Assembly: GCA_964247725.1 (NCBI GenBank)
Contig: CAXTVM010000009.1
Coordinates: 1 to 64,000 of the forward strand
DNA from: Lichenicola sp964247725
GTDB taxonomy: Bacteria; Pseudomonadota; Alphaproteobacteria; Acetobacterales; Acetobacteraceae
Direction: 5' to 3'
DNA: 64,000 bases
Part shown: in pieces, positions 29,988 through 38,629 of the stretch
Layout: each line of letters starts with the position of its first letter
How positions within the stretch are numbered: the stretch's first letter is position 1
Program-made: the position numbers and the translations under genes
Notes under the pieces: generated by a model
Database searches by the model: none
The model's input: the letters and a program-made list of their open reading frames with translations, nothing else
What the model was told of the DNA's origin: nothing

Positions 29988-30446
29988 GTGACGCCCGGCC
30001 ATCCGCTCGACGGCGACTGGGTCGTCGATGCCGCACGCTCCCGCTGGAGCGACGGCATGCCGCCGCCCGGCATGAGCCTGCGTCTCCGGCTGCGTCTGGC
30101 GCGGGGGCGGCTCCGCTACCATTCGGAGAACGACACCGAACGCTCGGCCCCGGTCATGACGATCGATTTCGACGCCGCGGCCGACTGCGCCGACCATTCG
30201 GTGCACGGCAGCACGCGGTACGACACCGTGCGCGTGCGGAAGCTGTCCCCGAACGAGTTCGAGCTGCTGGAGCTTCTGGGCGGCGACGTCATCGTCGCCG
30301 CCTACTGGCGGATCGGCGCCGATGGCGCCACCCTGTGGCGCTGGGGCGTCGGCAAGTCGCCCGCCGGCAGGTCCAGGGCCTACGAGGAGGTCTTCGTCAA
30401 GGCGGATCGGTCGCATGACGCTCCGGCGGAAGGATGGCCACCTTGA
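29988..30446 (+). CDS. Hypothetical protein, 152 aa
   Basis: Unrecognised soluble protein without a signal peptide. Alternating polar/hydrophobic strands (LRLRLRLARGRLRYHSENDT, FELLELLGGDVIVAAYWRIG) and the opening PLDGDWVVDAARSRW suggest a small beta-barrel of the lipocalin-like type seen in bacterial proteins beginning with G-x-W; this is a guess. It starts at a GTG 25 nt after the receptor and overlaps the amidase gene by 13 nt, so it belongs to the same transcript and may bind the transported substrate. Confidence 0.65.
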   Translation: MTPGHPLDGDWVVDAARSRWSDGMPPPGMSLRLRLRLARGRLRYHSENDTERSAPVMTIDFDAAADCADHSVHGSTRYDTVRVRKLSPNEFELLELLGGDVIVAAYWRIGADGATLWRWGVGKSPAGRSRAYEEVFVKADRSHDAPAEGWPP

Positions 30447-31237
30447 AGATCGCCCTGGGACAGTTCGCGGTCGCCGCCGACTGGCAATCGAACCTCGACA
30501 CCTGCAGCGCCCTCATCGCCGAGGCGGGTGCCGCCGGGGCCGAGCTGCTGCTGCTGCCGGAGGGCATCCTGGCGCGCGACGTCGCCGATCCGGACATCGT
30601 CCGCAAGACGGCGCAGCCGCTCGACGGCCCGTTCATGAGCGGGCTGCGGCAGGCCGGCGCATCCCTGCGGACGACGGTGATCGGGTGCGTCAACGTTCCG
30701 GACGACCGGGGGCGGTTCCACAACACGCTGTTCGTGATGCGGAACGGCGCCGTGATCGCGCACTACCACAAGCTGCACCTGTACGACGCGTTCGACGCCC
30801 GGGAGTCCGACCGCACCACCGCGGGCGACGCGATCCCGCCCCTCGTCGAGGTCGGCGGCTACAGGGTCGGCCTGATGACCTGCTACGACGTGCGCTTCCC
30901 CGAGCTGGCGCGCCGGCTGGCCTGCGACGGCGCCGAGGTGCTGGTGCTGCCGGCCGCCTGGGTGCGCGGCCCGGGCAAGGAGGCGCATTGGGAGGTGCTG
31001 ACGACAGCGCGGGCGCTGGAGAACACCTGCTACCTCCTCGCCGCCGGCGAATGCGGCCCTCGCAACATCGGCGCCAGCCTCGTCGTCGATCCGCTCGGCG
31101 TCGTCGTCGCGCGCGCCGGCGAGGCTCCCGGCCTGCTCTACGCGACGCTCGACCGTGCGCGCGTCGCCCACGCCCGCAAGGTGCTCCCGGTGCTGGAGAA
31201 CCGCCGCTTCGCCCGGCCGGAGCTGCGGCGGCCGTGA
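30434..31237 (+). CDS. Nitrilase-superfamily carbon-nitrogen hydrolase (amidase), 267 aa
   Basis: Predicted cytoplasmic amidase. The catalytic triad is complete: Glu43 in LLLLPEGIL, Lys113 in HYHKLHLYDAF, and Cys150 in GLMTCYDVRFPELARR. The last motif and HKLHLYDAF resemble the YbeM/Nit1 branch, some of which hydrolyse deaminated glutathione, but the local context argues for a role in processing an imported compound. The ATG at 30434 has an AAGGA-like motif upstream and lies inside the end of the previous gene. Only 18 bp separate its stop from the MFS gene. Confidence 0.9.
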   Translation: MATLKIALGQFAVAADWQSNLDTCSALIAEAGAAGAELLLLPEGILARDVADPDIVRKTAQPLDGPFMSGLRQAGASLRTTVIGCVNVPDDRGRFHNTLFVMRNGAVIAHYHKLHLYDAFDARESDRTTAGDAIPPLVEVGGYRVGLMTCYDVRFPELARRLACDGAEVLVLPAAWVRGPGKEAHWEVLTTARALENTCYLLAAGECGPRNIGASLVVDPLGVVVARAGEAPGLLYATLDRARVAHARKVLPVLENRRFARPELRRP

Positions 31238-31255
31238 GGCTGCCGTGAGGCGGCC

Positions 31256-32560
31256 ATGAGGCGTAACGTCATGCGGACGGGACCCGCGCGCTGGCTGGTG
31301 CTCTGCGCCCTGATCGCGCCGATCAACTTCATCATGGCGCTCGACCGCAACAGCTTCACCCTGTCCAGCCCGAAGATCGCGGCGCAGTTCGGCTTCAGCT
31401 ACGTCCAGGTATCGGTGATCATCGCGTCCCTGGTCTGGAGCTACGCGATCTTCCAGATCCCGTGCGGTTGGCTGGTGAACCGGTACGGCGCCCGGTCCAC
31501 CCTGTTCCTCGCCTGCCTGTTCTGGTCGATGACCACGCTGGTCACCCCGTTCGCCGGCAGCCTGATCGGCTTCGTCTGCCTGCGGCTGGCGATGGGGGCG
31601 TTCCAGGCGCCGGACTGGACCGCCAGCATCGTTGCGGTGAACAACTGGTTCACGCCCGCCAACCGGTCGCGGGGCAACGCGGTGCTGCTGGGCTGCCTCT
31701 ACCTGGGTTCGGTCGCGAGCGGTCCGGTCACCACCGAGGTCACCGCCGCGTTCGGCTGGACCCGCTGCTTCTTCGTCTTCGGCATGATCGGCCTGCTGCT
31801 GAGCCTGGTTTGGGTGAGCGTGTTCCGTGACCATCCTCCCGCAAGGATGCCCGCAGGCCGGCAGGCGGATGCCGCGCAGCCGGCGACGGCGCCCGTGCCG
31901 GCCCTCGACCGCCGGGTGATGCTGCGCCTGCTGCGGTCGCCGCAGGTCTGGGCGTTGGGTGGGTTCTACCTCTGCCTGCTGTCGGTGCAGACGTTCTTCC
32001 ACGCCACCCTGCCGCACTACCTGATGACCGAACGCCATCTCTCCTATCGCGCGATGGGCTGGGTGTTCGGCCTGCCCTGGTTCTGCCTCTATCTGTCGGT
32101 GCTGGCGAGCGGCACGCTCGCCGACCTGGTGCTGTCCCGGTCCGGCTCGGTCTGGCTGGCCCGGACCCTGCCCGGAGCCCTCGGCTCGGCCCTCGGCGGC
32201 ATCGCGCTGGAGGCGGCGGCCCTGGCTCCCGGAACGGCGGCCACGGTGGCCGCCCTCTGCATCTCGCTGGCGGCGGTGGGCGTCTGCCAGGTCTCGATCT
32301 GGTCGACCGTCCAGGGCCTGACGGCGGAACATGCCGGGATCCTGTCGGGCTGGACCGGGTTCTGGGGCAACCTGGGCGGCGGGATCGCCCCGATAGGCAT
32401 CGCCTACGCGCTCCGCGGCAGCGGAAGCTGGCCGGAGGCGCTCCTGCTGCCGGCGGCCATGGGGTTGCTGGGGTCGCTCTGCTGCCTGGCCGCCCGCGCC
32501 GACCGGCCGATCGAGGTCCGCGCGACGGCGGTCGGCCGCGCGGGGGTGATCGTGTCCTGA
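31256..32560 (+). CDS. MFS transporter (ACS-family-like), 434 aa
   Basis: Inner-membrane secondary transporter with 12 predicted helices. MALDRNSFTLSSPKIAAQFG in the first helix and loop, LVWSYAIFQIPCGWLVNRYG after helix 2, and a central cytoplasmic loop (about 190-215) fit the anion:cation symporter group that takes up organic acids or their derivatives. A second ATG at 31271 is possible. It ends the run receptor-unknown-amidase-transporter and probably carries across the inner membrane the substrate, or hydrolysis product, handled by this locus. A three-fold CCRTGAGGC motif surrounds its start region. Confidence 0.88.
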   Translation: MRRNVMRTGPARWLVLCALIAPINFIMALDRNSFTLSSPKIAAQFGFSYVQVSVIIASLVWSYAIFQIPCGWLVNRYGARSTLFLACLFWSMTTLVTPFAGSLIGFVCLRLAMGAFQAPDWTASIVAVNNWFTPANRSRGNAVLLGCLYLGSVASGPVTTEVTAAFGWTRCFFVFGMIGLLLSLVWVSVFRDHPPARMPAGRQADAAQPATAPVPALDRRVMLRLLRSPQVWALGGFYLCLLSVQTFFHATLPHYLMTERHLSYRAMGWVFGLPWFCLYLSVLASGTLADLVLSRSGSVWLARTLPGALGSALGGIALEAAALAPGTAATVAALCISLAAVGVCQVSIWSTVQGLTAEHAGILSGWTGFWGNLGGGIAPIGIAYALRGSGSWPEALLLPAAMGLLGSLCCLAARADRPIEVRATAVGRAGVIVS

Positions 32561-32570
32561 CGATCCGGAG

Positions 32571-32752
32571 AAGAAGGCCACGGCGCTGCCCCGGACCCGT
32601 TGGGGCCGTCACGCGAAGCGTGCTGCGCACGACGGCCCCAAACCCCGATTCGTAAGGCAATGGTTCCTACTTGGAGGCATGACCTAAACCAATCGGGGCC
32701 TGGGGCCCGCGGCCCCAGTGGGGTCCAGGGGCGAAGTCCCTGGCCTTCTTCC
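32571..32752. repeat. Palindromic intergenic repeat, copy 3 (class B centre, long form)
   Basis: Lies between two convergent genes. The left end AGAAGGCCACGGCGC is slightly diverged; the right end CCCTGGCCTTC matches the other copies. The centre (32602-32639) has 9-bp arms GGGGCCGTC and GACGGCCCC enclosing two small hairpins (ACGCGAAGCGT and GTGCTGCGCAC), a three-way-junction-like shape. A right-hand module GGGGCCCGCGGCCCC-type stem follows, as in copy 6. It could serve as a two-way terminator. Confidence 0.88.
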
Positions 32753-32755
32753 TGG

Positions 32756-34339
32756 TCAGTGGCCGCCGCCCCCGCCGCCGCCGCTGACGGAGGGCTTCAG
32801 CAGGAAGCAGAACGGGATCACCGCGAACGCGACGATCGAGAACAGGATGAAGCAGTCGTTGTAGGCCAGGATGGAGGATTGCTGGAGGTACTGCGTGTAG
32901 AGCTGGTTCTGCGCCGCGGCGTGGGCGGCGCCAGGCGCCCGTCCCGCCGCGCGGTAGACCCCCTCCGCGGTCTGCATGTAGTTCTGAAACGGCTGCCGGA
33001 ACGGCGTCATCCAGTGCACCATGTTCGCCTCGCGGGCCTGGGTGCGCTGGGTGACCAGCGAGGTGCTGGCCGAGATGCCGATGGCGCCGAACACGTTGCG
33101 GAACATGCTGAACAGGGCCGACGCGTCGCCGTTCAGCCGGCGCGGCAGCGTCTGGTAGGCGATGGTGCTGATCGGCACGAACAGGAAGGCGAGCGAGGCG
33201 CTCTGGGCCATCCGGTAGAACACCAGCTGCCTGAAGTCGACCTGCGGGACCAGGTGCGCCGAGTAGAGCAGCGAGACGCCCATGACGAAGAAGCCGAACG
33301 CGATGACGTAGCGGGTCTGCACGCGCTTCATCGCCAGGTTGACGAACGGGATCAGCACGATGATGCCCATCCCGCCCGGCGTCAGCACCAGCCCGGCCAG
33401 CGTCGCGGTGTAGCCGATGACCTGCTGCGAGAACTGCGGGATCAGCACGGCGCTCGAGTATAGCACCACGCCGACCACGCCGATCGCCAGGGCGCCGATC
33501 GCGAAGTTGGCGTCGCCGAACACCCTGAGGTCGACCGCCGGGCGCTTGGCCGTCAGCAGCCAGCAGATCGCGCCGAAGATGCCGATCAGCGCCAGCAGCG
33601 CCATCGTGCAGATGAAGGGCGAGCCGAACCAGTCGTCGTCCTCGCCGCGGTCCAGCGCCACCTCCAGGCAGCCGAGCCCGAGCGTGATCAAGCCCAGGCC
33701 GATCGCGTCGACCGGGGCCGACTGCCGCTTCGCCCACGGCGGATCCTCGACCAGCGCGCTCACCGCCAGCAGGGCGAAGATGCCGATCGGCACGTTCAGG
33801 AAGAACACCCAGCGCCAGGACGCGTTGTCGGTGATGTAGCCGCCCAGCGTCGGACCCAGCACCGGGGCGACGATGGTGGCGACGGCGGTGATCGCGAACG
33901 CGCCGCCGCGCTTGGCCGGCGGGAAGGTGTCGAGGATGATCGACTGCTGGTTCGGCTGCAGCCCGCCGCCGAAGAAGCCCTGCAGCAGCCGGAACACGAT
34001 CAGCTCGGGCAGGTTGGCCGAGACCCCGCACAGGAACGAGCACACCGTGAACATGCCGATGCAGATCATGAAGTAGCGCTTGCGGCCGATCACCCGGCCG
34101 AGCCAGCCGGAGATGGTGAGCACGATGCCGTTCGCCGCGAGGTACGAGGTGAGCGCCCAGCTCGCATCGTCGTAGGAGGTCGACAGGTTGCCGGCGATGT
34201 GCGGCAGCGACACGTTGACGATGGTGGTGTCGAGCACTTCCATGAACGCCGCGATGGTGACCACGATCGCGATCAGCCACGGGTTGCTCTTCGGCTTCCA
34301 GGCATCGTCCCGGGTCGGCTTGCCGGACTCGCCGCTCAA
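32756..34339 (-). CDS. emrB: DHA2 family MFS drug efflux permease (EmrB-like), 527 aa
   Basis: Fourteen-helix inner-membrane proton antiporter that works with EmrA to expel drugs or hydrophobic acids. VTIAAFMEVLDTTIVNVSLP is the first helix with the DHA2 motif D1; GWLGRVIGRKRYF is motif A; the antiporter motif C lies in ATIVAPVLGPTLGGYI. The start is a TTG at 34339 overlapping the emrA stop (TTGA), because no ATG occurs before the first helix; the upstream frame is an emrA shadow. The C-terminus ends in a run of seven glycines before His. A palindromic repeat lies just beyond the stop. Confidence 0.93.
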   Translation of the reverse strand: MSGESGKPTRDDAWKPKSNPWLIAIVVTIAAFMEVLDTTIVNVSLPHIAGNLSTSYDDASWALTSYLAANGIVLTISGWLGRVIGRKRYFMICIGMFTVCSFLCGVSANLPELIVFRLLQGFFGGGLQPNQQSIILDTFPPAKRGGAFAITAVATIVAPVLGPTLGGYITDNASWRWVFFLNVPIGIFALLAVSALVEDPPWAKRQSAPVDAIGLGLITLGLGCLEVALDRGEDDDWFGSPFICTMALLALIGIFGAICWLLTAKRPAVDLRVFGDANFAIGALAIGVVGVVLYSSAVLIPQFSQQVIGYTATLAGLVLTPGGMGIIVLIPFVNLAMKRVQTRYVIAFGFFVMGVSLLYSAHLVPQVDFRQLVFYRMAQSASLAFLFVPISTIAYQTLPRRLNGDASALFSMFRNVFGAIGISASTSLVTQRTQAREANMVHWMTPFRQPFQNYMQTAEGVYRAAGRAPGAAHAAAQNQLYTQYLQQSSILAYNDCFILFSIVAFAVIPFCFLLKPSVSGGGGGGGH

Positions 34340-35541
34340 TGGACGTCCACCGTCGGCTCGACCGAGATCCCGATCGGCAGCGGCGCCAGCGGGTCGAGCC
34401 CGTCGTCGATGACGATCTTGACCGGCACGCGCTGCACGATCTTGACGAAGTTGCCGGTCGCGTTCTCCGGCGGGAAGGCGCTGAAGGCGGAGCCGGCGCC
34501 GAGCTGGATGCTGTCGACGTGGCCGCTCAGATGCAGGTTCGGGTAGGCGTCGACCGCGATCTGCACCGGCTGGCCGGCCCGCATGCGGGTGATCTCGGTC
34601 TCCTTGAAGTTGGCGGTGATCCAGACGTCGGGCTCGACGATCGAGAACAGCGCTTGGCCGCTCGTCACGTAGCTGCCGCGCTCGACGTTGCGCTGCGCGA
34701 TCCAGCCGTCGTTCGGCGCCCGGATGGTGGTCCACTCGACGTTGAGGCGGGCGAGGGCGAGCTGCGCCTGCGCCTGCGCGACTGCGGCCGACTGCTGCTG
34801 GACCCGGGTCTGCTGGGTCGAGATCTGGGGCGCCACCGGGGTCGCCTGTGCCACCTGGCCTTCGGCCTCGACCACCTGCGCCTTGGCCTGGTCGAGGGCG
34901 GCGGTCGAGTAGTCCACGTCCTGCTGGGTGGTCGCCGCGCGCTCGATGCTGTGCTGGCGCCGGTAGTCGGTCTCGGCGCGGTATTGCTGCGCCTGCGCCA
35001 GCAGCAGCGCGCCCTGCGCCTGCCGCAGCTGCGCCGGAAAGGTCTGCCGGGCTACCTCGACGCCGAACCGCGAGCTCTCGACCTGGCTCTTGGCGCTGTC
35101 CAGCGAGGCCTGCGCCTGGTCGCGCGAGGCGATGTAGTCGCGCTGGTCGATCCGCAGCAGCACCTGGCCCTGGTGCACGTATTCGTTGTCGTTGACGTCG
35201 AGCTCGGTGATGTAGCCGGACACGTGCGGCGCGACCGTGATCAGCCGGCCCGCGGTGAAGGCGTCGTCGGTGGTCTGCTTGCCGCGCGTCGACAGCCAGA
35301 AATAGAGGCCGCCCGCCGCCAGCAGCAGGACGAAGAGGATGAGCGCCACCCGGACGAAGGGCTTGGCGCGGCGGCGGTCCTCCTCGTGCTTGGCGTCGGT
35401 CTCGGTCTTGCCGCCGTCCTCGCCGCCATCCGATTTGGGCCTGTCCGCGGGCTTGCCGCCGTCGCCGTCGTCGCCCTCGCGCGCGGCCGTCTCGTCCGCT
35501 GGCTCCGGGTCGCCGCCCTCGTGCCGATCGTGTTCAGCCAT
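34336..35541 (-). CDS. emrA: HlyD-family membrane fusion protein (EmrA-like), 401 aa
   Basis: Periplasmic adaptor linking EmrB to an outer-membrane channel. A highly charged cytoplasmic N-terminus (1-60, rich in D/G/K/E) precedes one membrane helix (about 61-83, VRVALILFVLLLAAGGLYFW). The lipoyl/barrel-sandwich halves are VAPHVSGYITELDVNDNEYV and TTIRAPNDGWIAQRNVERGS, flanking an alpha-helical hairpin, and a beta-barrel domain includes VWITANFKETEITRMRAGQP. The ATG at 35541 is chosen over an upstream extension. It is translationally coupled to emrB. No TetR or MarR regulator is adjacent. Confidence 0.94.
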   Translation of the reverse strand: MAEHDRHEGGDPEPADETAAREGDDGDGGKPADRPKSDGGEDGGKTETDAKHEEDRRRAKPFVRVALILFVLLLAAGGLYFWLSTRGKQTTDDAFTAGRLITVAPHVSGYITELDVNDNEYVHQGQVLLRIDQRDYIASRDQAQASLDSAKSQVESSRFGVEVARQTFPAQLRQAQGALLLAQAQQYRAETDYRRQHSIERAATTQQDVDYSTAALDQAKAQVVEAEGQVAQATPVAPQISTQQTRVQQQSAAVAQAQAQLALARLNVEWTTIRAPNDGWIAQRNVERGSYVTSGQALFSIVEPDVWITANFKETEITRMRAGQPVQIAVDAYPNLHLSGHVDSIQLGAGSAFSAFPPENATGNFVKIVQRVPVKIVIDDGLDPLAPLPIGISVEPTVDVH

Positions 35542-35662
35542 CCCGCCTCCGGCGCGCACCCGGCGATCGCCAACGCTGACCGACCCGTTCGGTCAATTTG
35601 CCATGGCCGCCAGAGCCGGGCAATGCCGCGCGGTCCCGGCGGCATCGGCAGCGCGGGCGCGG

Positions 35663-37498
35663 TCACTCCCGCGTCAGCCCCTGCGTCCGTACCAACCGAG
35701 CGTAGAGGCCGTCGCGGGCCATGAGCTCGGCGTGGCTGCCGCATTCCGCCGCGCGGCCGTCCGACAGCGCCACCACCAGGTCGGCCGCGCGCACGGTCGA
35801 CAACCGGTGCGCCACCACGATCGTTGTGCGGCCGCGCCGCAGCCGCGCCAGCGCGTCCTGCACCAGCGCCTCGCTCTCGGTGTCGAGCGCGCTGGTCGCC
35901 TCGTCGAGCAGCAGCAGCCGCGGGTCGCGCAGCAGGGCGCGCGCCAGCGCCACGCGCTGCCGCTGGCCGCCCGACAGCCGTTGGCCGCCCGGGCCGACCC
36001 GGGTCTCGTAGCCCTCCGGCAGGTCCAGCACGAACGCTTCCGCCGCCGCCGCCCGCGCCGCCGCCCGCACCGCCTCGTCGCCGGCATCGGGCCGGCCCAT
36101 GCGGATGTTGCCGGCGACGCTGGTGTCGAACAGCAGCGTGTCCTGGCTGACGTAGGCGATCGCGTCGCGCAGCGCCGCCAGCCCGAGGTCGCGCAGGTCG
36201 ACGCCGTCGAGCAGGATGCGCCCGCCCGCCACGTCGTGCAGCCGCGGGATCAGCGACAGCGCGGTGGACTTGCCGGCGCCGGACGGGCCGACCAGCGCCA
36301 CGGTGAGGCCCGGCTCGGCGGTAAAGCTGAGCCCGCGCAGGGCGACGCGGCCGTCCGGGTAGGTGAAGCCCACCTCCTCGAACACCAGCCGCCCGGCGCC
36401 GCCCGGCGGGTTGGGCGGCAGCGGCCGCGCGTCCGGCCGCTCGCGCACCCCGGCCGGCTCGTCGATGACGCCGAAGATGCGCTCGAGCCCGGCCAGCCCC
36501 TCCTGGATCGCCGCGTTCAGCGAGCCCAGCGCCCGCAGCGGCCGGGCCGCCAGCAGCAGGGCGGCGACGAAGCCCGAGAAGCTGCCCAGCGTGGCGCCGC
36601 CCATCGCCGCCCGCCAGCCGGCGAACCCCAGCACAGCGGCCACCGCCGAGCCGCCCAGCACCTCCAGCACCGGGTCGACCCGCGCCCGGCCGCGGGTGAT
36701 GCGCAGCAGGCTGCCGTGCAGCAGGTCGAACGACCGGTTGGCGCGCGCCGCCTCGGCCCGCTCCAGCCGATAGACCCGCACGCTGCGCGCCTGCGCGAAG
36801 CTCTCGTTCAGCAGCGTCGCGGTCTGGCCGATCTGCTCCTGCATGCCGCCCGAGGCGCGCCGCACGCGTCGGCCGATGCGCTGGATCGGCACCGCGGCCA
36901 GCGGATACAGCAGGGCGGCGATCAGGCTCAGCTCCCAGTCCATGTAGAGCATCGACACCACCAGCCCGACCACGGTGACGCTGTCGCCGAGCGAGTTCAC
37001 CGACCGGATCATCGCCTCGCGGATGGTGACGGCGTCGGTGGTGAAGCGGGCGGCGAGCTGTGCCGGCGCCTCGCGCTCGATCCGCGCGATGTCGGCCGCC
37101 ATCAGGTGGGCGAACATCCGCCGCTGCAGGTCGCGGATCACGATCAGCACCAGGTTCTGCACGGACAGGGTCTGGCCGTATTGGGCGGCCGCCTTGGCCG
37201 CGGTGATCAGCACCACCAGCGCCGGCACCTGGTAGAGGATGCGCGGATCGTGGGCGGCGAACATGTCGAGCGCACGCTGGATCACCAGCGGATACAGTGC
37301 CGTCAGTGCAGCCATCAGCACCGTCAGCACCAACACCGCCAGCAGCCGGGCGTGATGGTGGCGCACGTCCTCGCGCCACAGCCGGCGCAGCAGCGCCAGG
37401 CTCGGGGCGGTGGCGATCGGCCGACGCGGCGCCCGGGACACCGCCGACCCCGCCGCGGCGGCGAGGCCCGGCGCCGACGGGTTCGACATGATCGTCAT
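35663..37498 (-). CDS. ABC exporter, fused permease and ATPase (MsbA/lipid-exporter type), 611 aa
   Basis: Half-transporter with an N-terminal six-helix domain (about 35-310) and a C-terminal ATPase: Walker A GPSGAGKST, signature LSGGQRQR, Walker B LLLLDEATSALD and switch HRLSTV. It works as a homodimer. Overall it resembles the MsbA-type lipid A/phospholipid flippases and related multidrug exporters; the substrate is not decidable from sequence. The start is MTIMSNPSAPG at 37498 (or the Met at 37489); a longer frame runs into the palindromic repeat upstream. Confidence 0.9.
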   Translation of the reverse strand: MTIMSNPSAPGLAAAAGSAVSRAPRRPIATAPSLALLRRLWREDVRHHHARLLAVLVLTVLMAALTALYPLVIQRALDMFAAHDPRILYQVPALVVLITAAKAAAQYGQTLSVQNLVLIVIRDLQRRMFAHLMAADIARIEREAPAQLAARFTTDAVTIREAMIRSVNSLGDSVTVVGLVVSMLYMDWELSLIAALLYPLAAVPIQRIGRRVRRASGGMQEQIGQTATLLNESFAQARSVRVYRLERAEAARANRSFDLLHGSLLRITRGRARVDPVLEVLGGSAVAAVLGFAGWRAAMGGATLGSFSGFVAALLLAARPLRALGSLNAAIQEGLAGLERIFGVIDEPAGVRERPDARPLPPNPPGGAGRLVFEEVGFTYPDGRVALRGLSFTAEPGLTVALVGPSGAGKSTALSLIPRLHDVAGGRILLDGVDLRDLGLAALRDAIAYVSQDTLLFDTSVAGNIRMGRPDAGDEAVRAAARAAAAEAFVLDLPEGYETRVGPGGQRLSGGQRQRVALARALLRDPRLLLLDEATSALDTESEALVQDALARLRRGRTTIVVAHRLSTVRAADLVVALSDGRAAECGSHAELMARDGLYARLVRTQGLTRE

Positions 37499-37540
37499 GC
37501 CGCGGCCTTTAACAGCCGCAACTGGGAACCACAAACTGAG

Positions 37541-37669
37541 GGAAGAAAGGCCAGGGCTCTGCCCTGGACCCGCCAAGGGCCGGCGGCCCTTGGAACCCGA
37601 TTCCTCAAGTAAAGGTTTCCAAAGGCGAGCCTTTGGCGGGGTTCAGGGGCAGAGCCCCTGGCCTTCCCT
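37541..37669. repeat. Palindromic intergenic repeat, copy 4 (class A centre)
   Basis: Nearly identical to copy 1 over its left 50 bp: left CCAGGGC / GCCCTGG stem, central 9-bp-arm hairpin at 37573-37593, GGAACCCGATTC tail. A distinct right part follows: CCAAAGGC / GCCTTTGG stem, then a CAGGGGC / GCCCCTG stem, ending CCTGGCCTTCC. It lies between the nucleoside hydrolase stop and the ABC exporter start, both on the minus strand. Confidence 0.9.
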
Positions 37670-38629
37670 TCAGCGCGCCGCCAGCCGCGCCTGCAGCAGC
37701 GACAGCACCGCGCCGCGGTCGATGTCCAGGCACACGGCGGCGTTCGGCGGGCCGGCGCCGACCGTGGTCGCCCCGTCCGCCGCCACCACGATGTCGAGCG
37801 GCTGCGGCCGGCAGACCTGCGGCCGCAGCAGCGATGCCACCGGCACCACGTCGAACAGCACCGGCTCGCGGCCCCTTCCGTTGTTGTCGGCCCACTCCGG
37901 GTAGAGCGTCGCTAGCCAGTCGGCCAGCGGCGTGCCGAGGCCGAACAGACGTTGGCGCGCCGGCGCGTCGAGCGCGACCTCGGTTGCGTCCAGCGGCATC
38001 ATCCGTATCGGCACGCCGGAGCCGAGCAGTGCCCGGAACCCGGCCGGATCGCGGCGGACGTTGTACTCGACGCTTGGGCTGTCGGAGTTGGTTCCGGGCC
38101 GGGACCCGTAGCCGCACCGCACCGAGCCGGCCATCAGCACCACGCCGGCCAGCCGCCGGAACGCCGCCGGGTCGCGCGCCAGCATGGCGCCTACCGTGCT
38201 CGCAGGGGCCAGCTCGATCAGCGTGATGCGCCCGGCCGGCGCCGCCTGCAGGCGCGCCAGCACGGTACCAACCGCGTCCGGGAACGGTCCCGGGGGCCCG
38301 CCGGCGGCCCAGGCGAATTGAGTGAAGCGGGTTCCGGGCGCGGTCGCCGGGCCCGTCGCCACCGTGATGCCGGTGCGCCCAAGCCGGCGCAGCAGCCGCT
38401 CGACCATGCGCGCGCGCAGCGTGGTGTCGCCGGCCGAGGTGATCACCTCGTCCAGCTTCAGCCGCGGCGAGGCCAGAACCAGCGCCAGCGCCACCGCGTC
38501 GTCGTAATCGTCGCCGATGTCGGTATCGACGATCACCTCGCGCGGAGCGGTCGCGGCCCCGGCCGCACCGGGCACGCCCTCCGATGCCAGCGCCAGCAGC
38601 AGAGGGAGCGGAAGCAGGAGCCGTTTCAC
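37670..38629 (-). CDS. Secreted inosine/uridine-preferring nucleoside hydrolase family protein, 319 aa
   Basis: Predicted to split the N-glycosidic bond of nucleosides. The Ca-binding N-terminal motif DTDIGDDYDDAVAL is intact, and the later ligands and active-site region are visible in VVLMAGSVRCGYGSRPGTN and PSVEYNVRRDPAGF (NxxxDP). A clear signal peptide (MKRLLLPLPLLLALASEGVP, then GAAGAA) indicates export to the periplasm, unlike the usual cytoplasmic enzymes. It overlaps the end of the CCA-type nucleotidyltransferase gene upstream by 4 nt, so the two are co-transcribed. Confidence 0.9.
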   Translation of the reverse strand: MKRLLLPLPLLLALASEGVPGAAGAATAPREVIVDTDIGDDYDDAVALALVLASPRLKLDEVITSAGDTTLRARMVERLLRRLGRTGITVATGPATAPGTRFTQFAWAAGGPPGPFPDAVGTVLARLQAAPAGRITLIELAPASTVGAMLARDPAAFRRLAGVVLMAGSVRCGYGSRPGTNSDSPSVEYNVRRDPAGFRALLGSGVPIRMMPLDATEVALDAPARQRLFGLGTPLADWLATLYPEWADNNGRGREPVLFDVVPVASLLRPQVCRPQPLDIVVAADGATTVGAGPPNAAVCLDIDRGAVLSLLQARLAAR

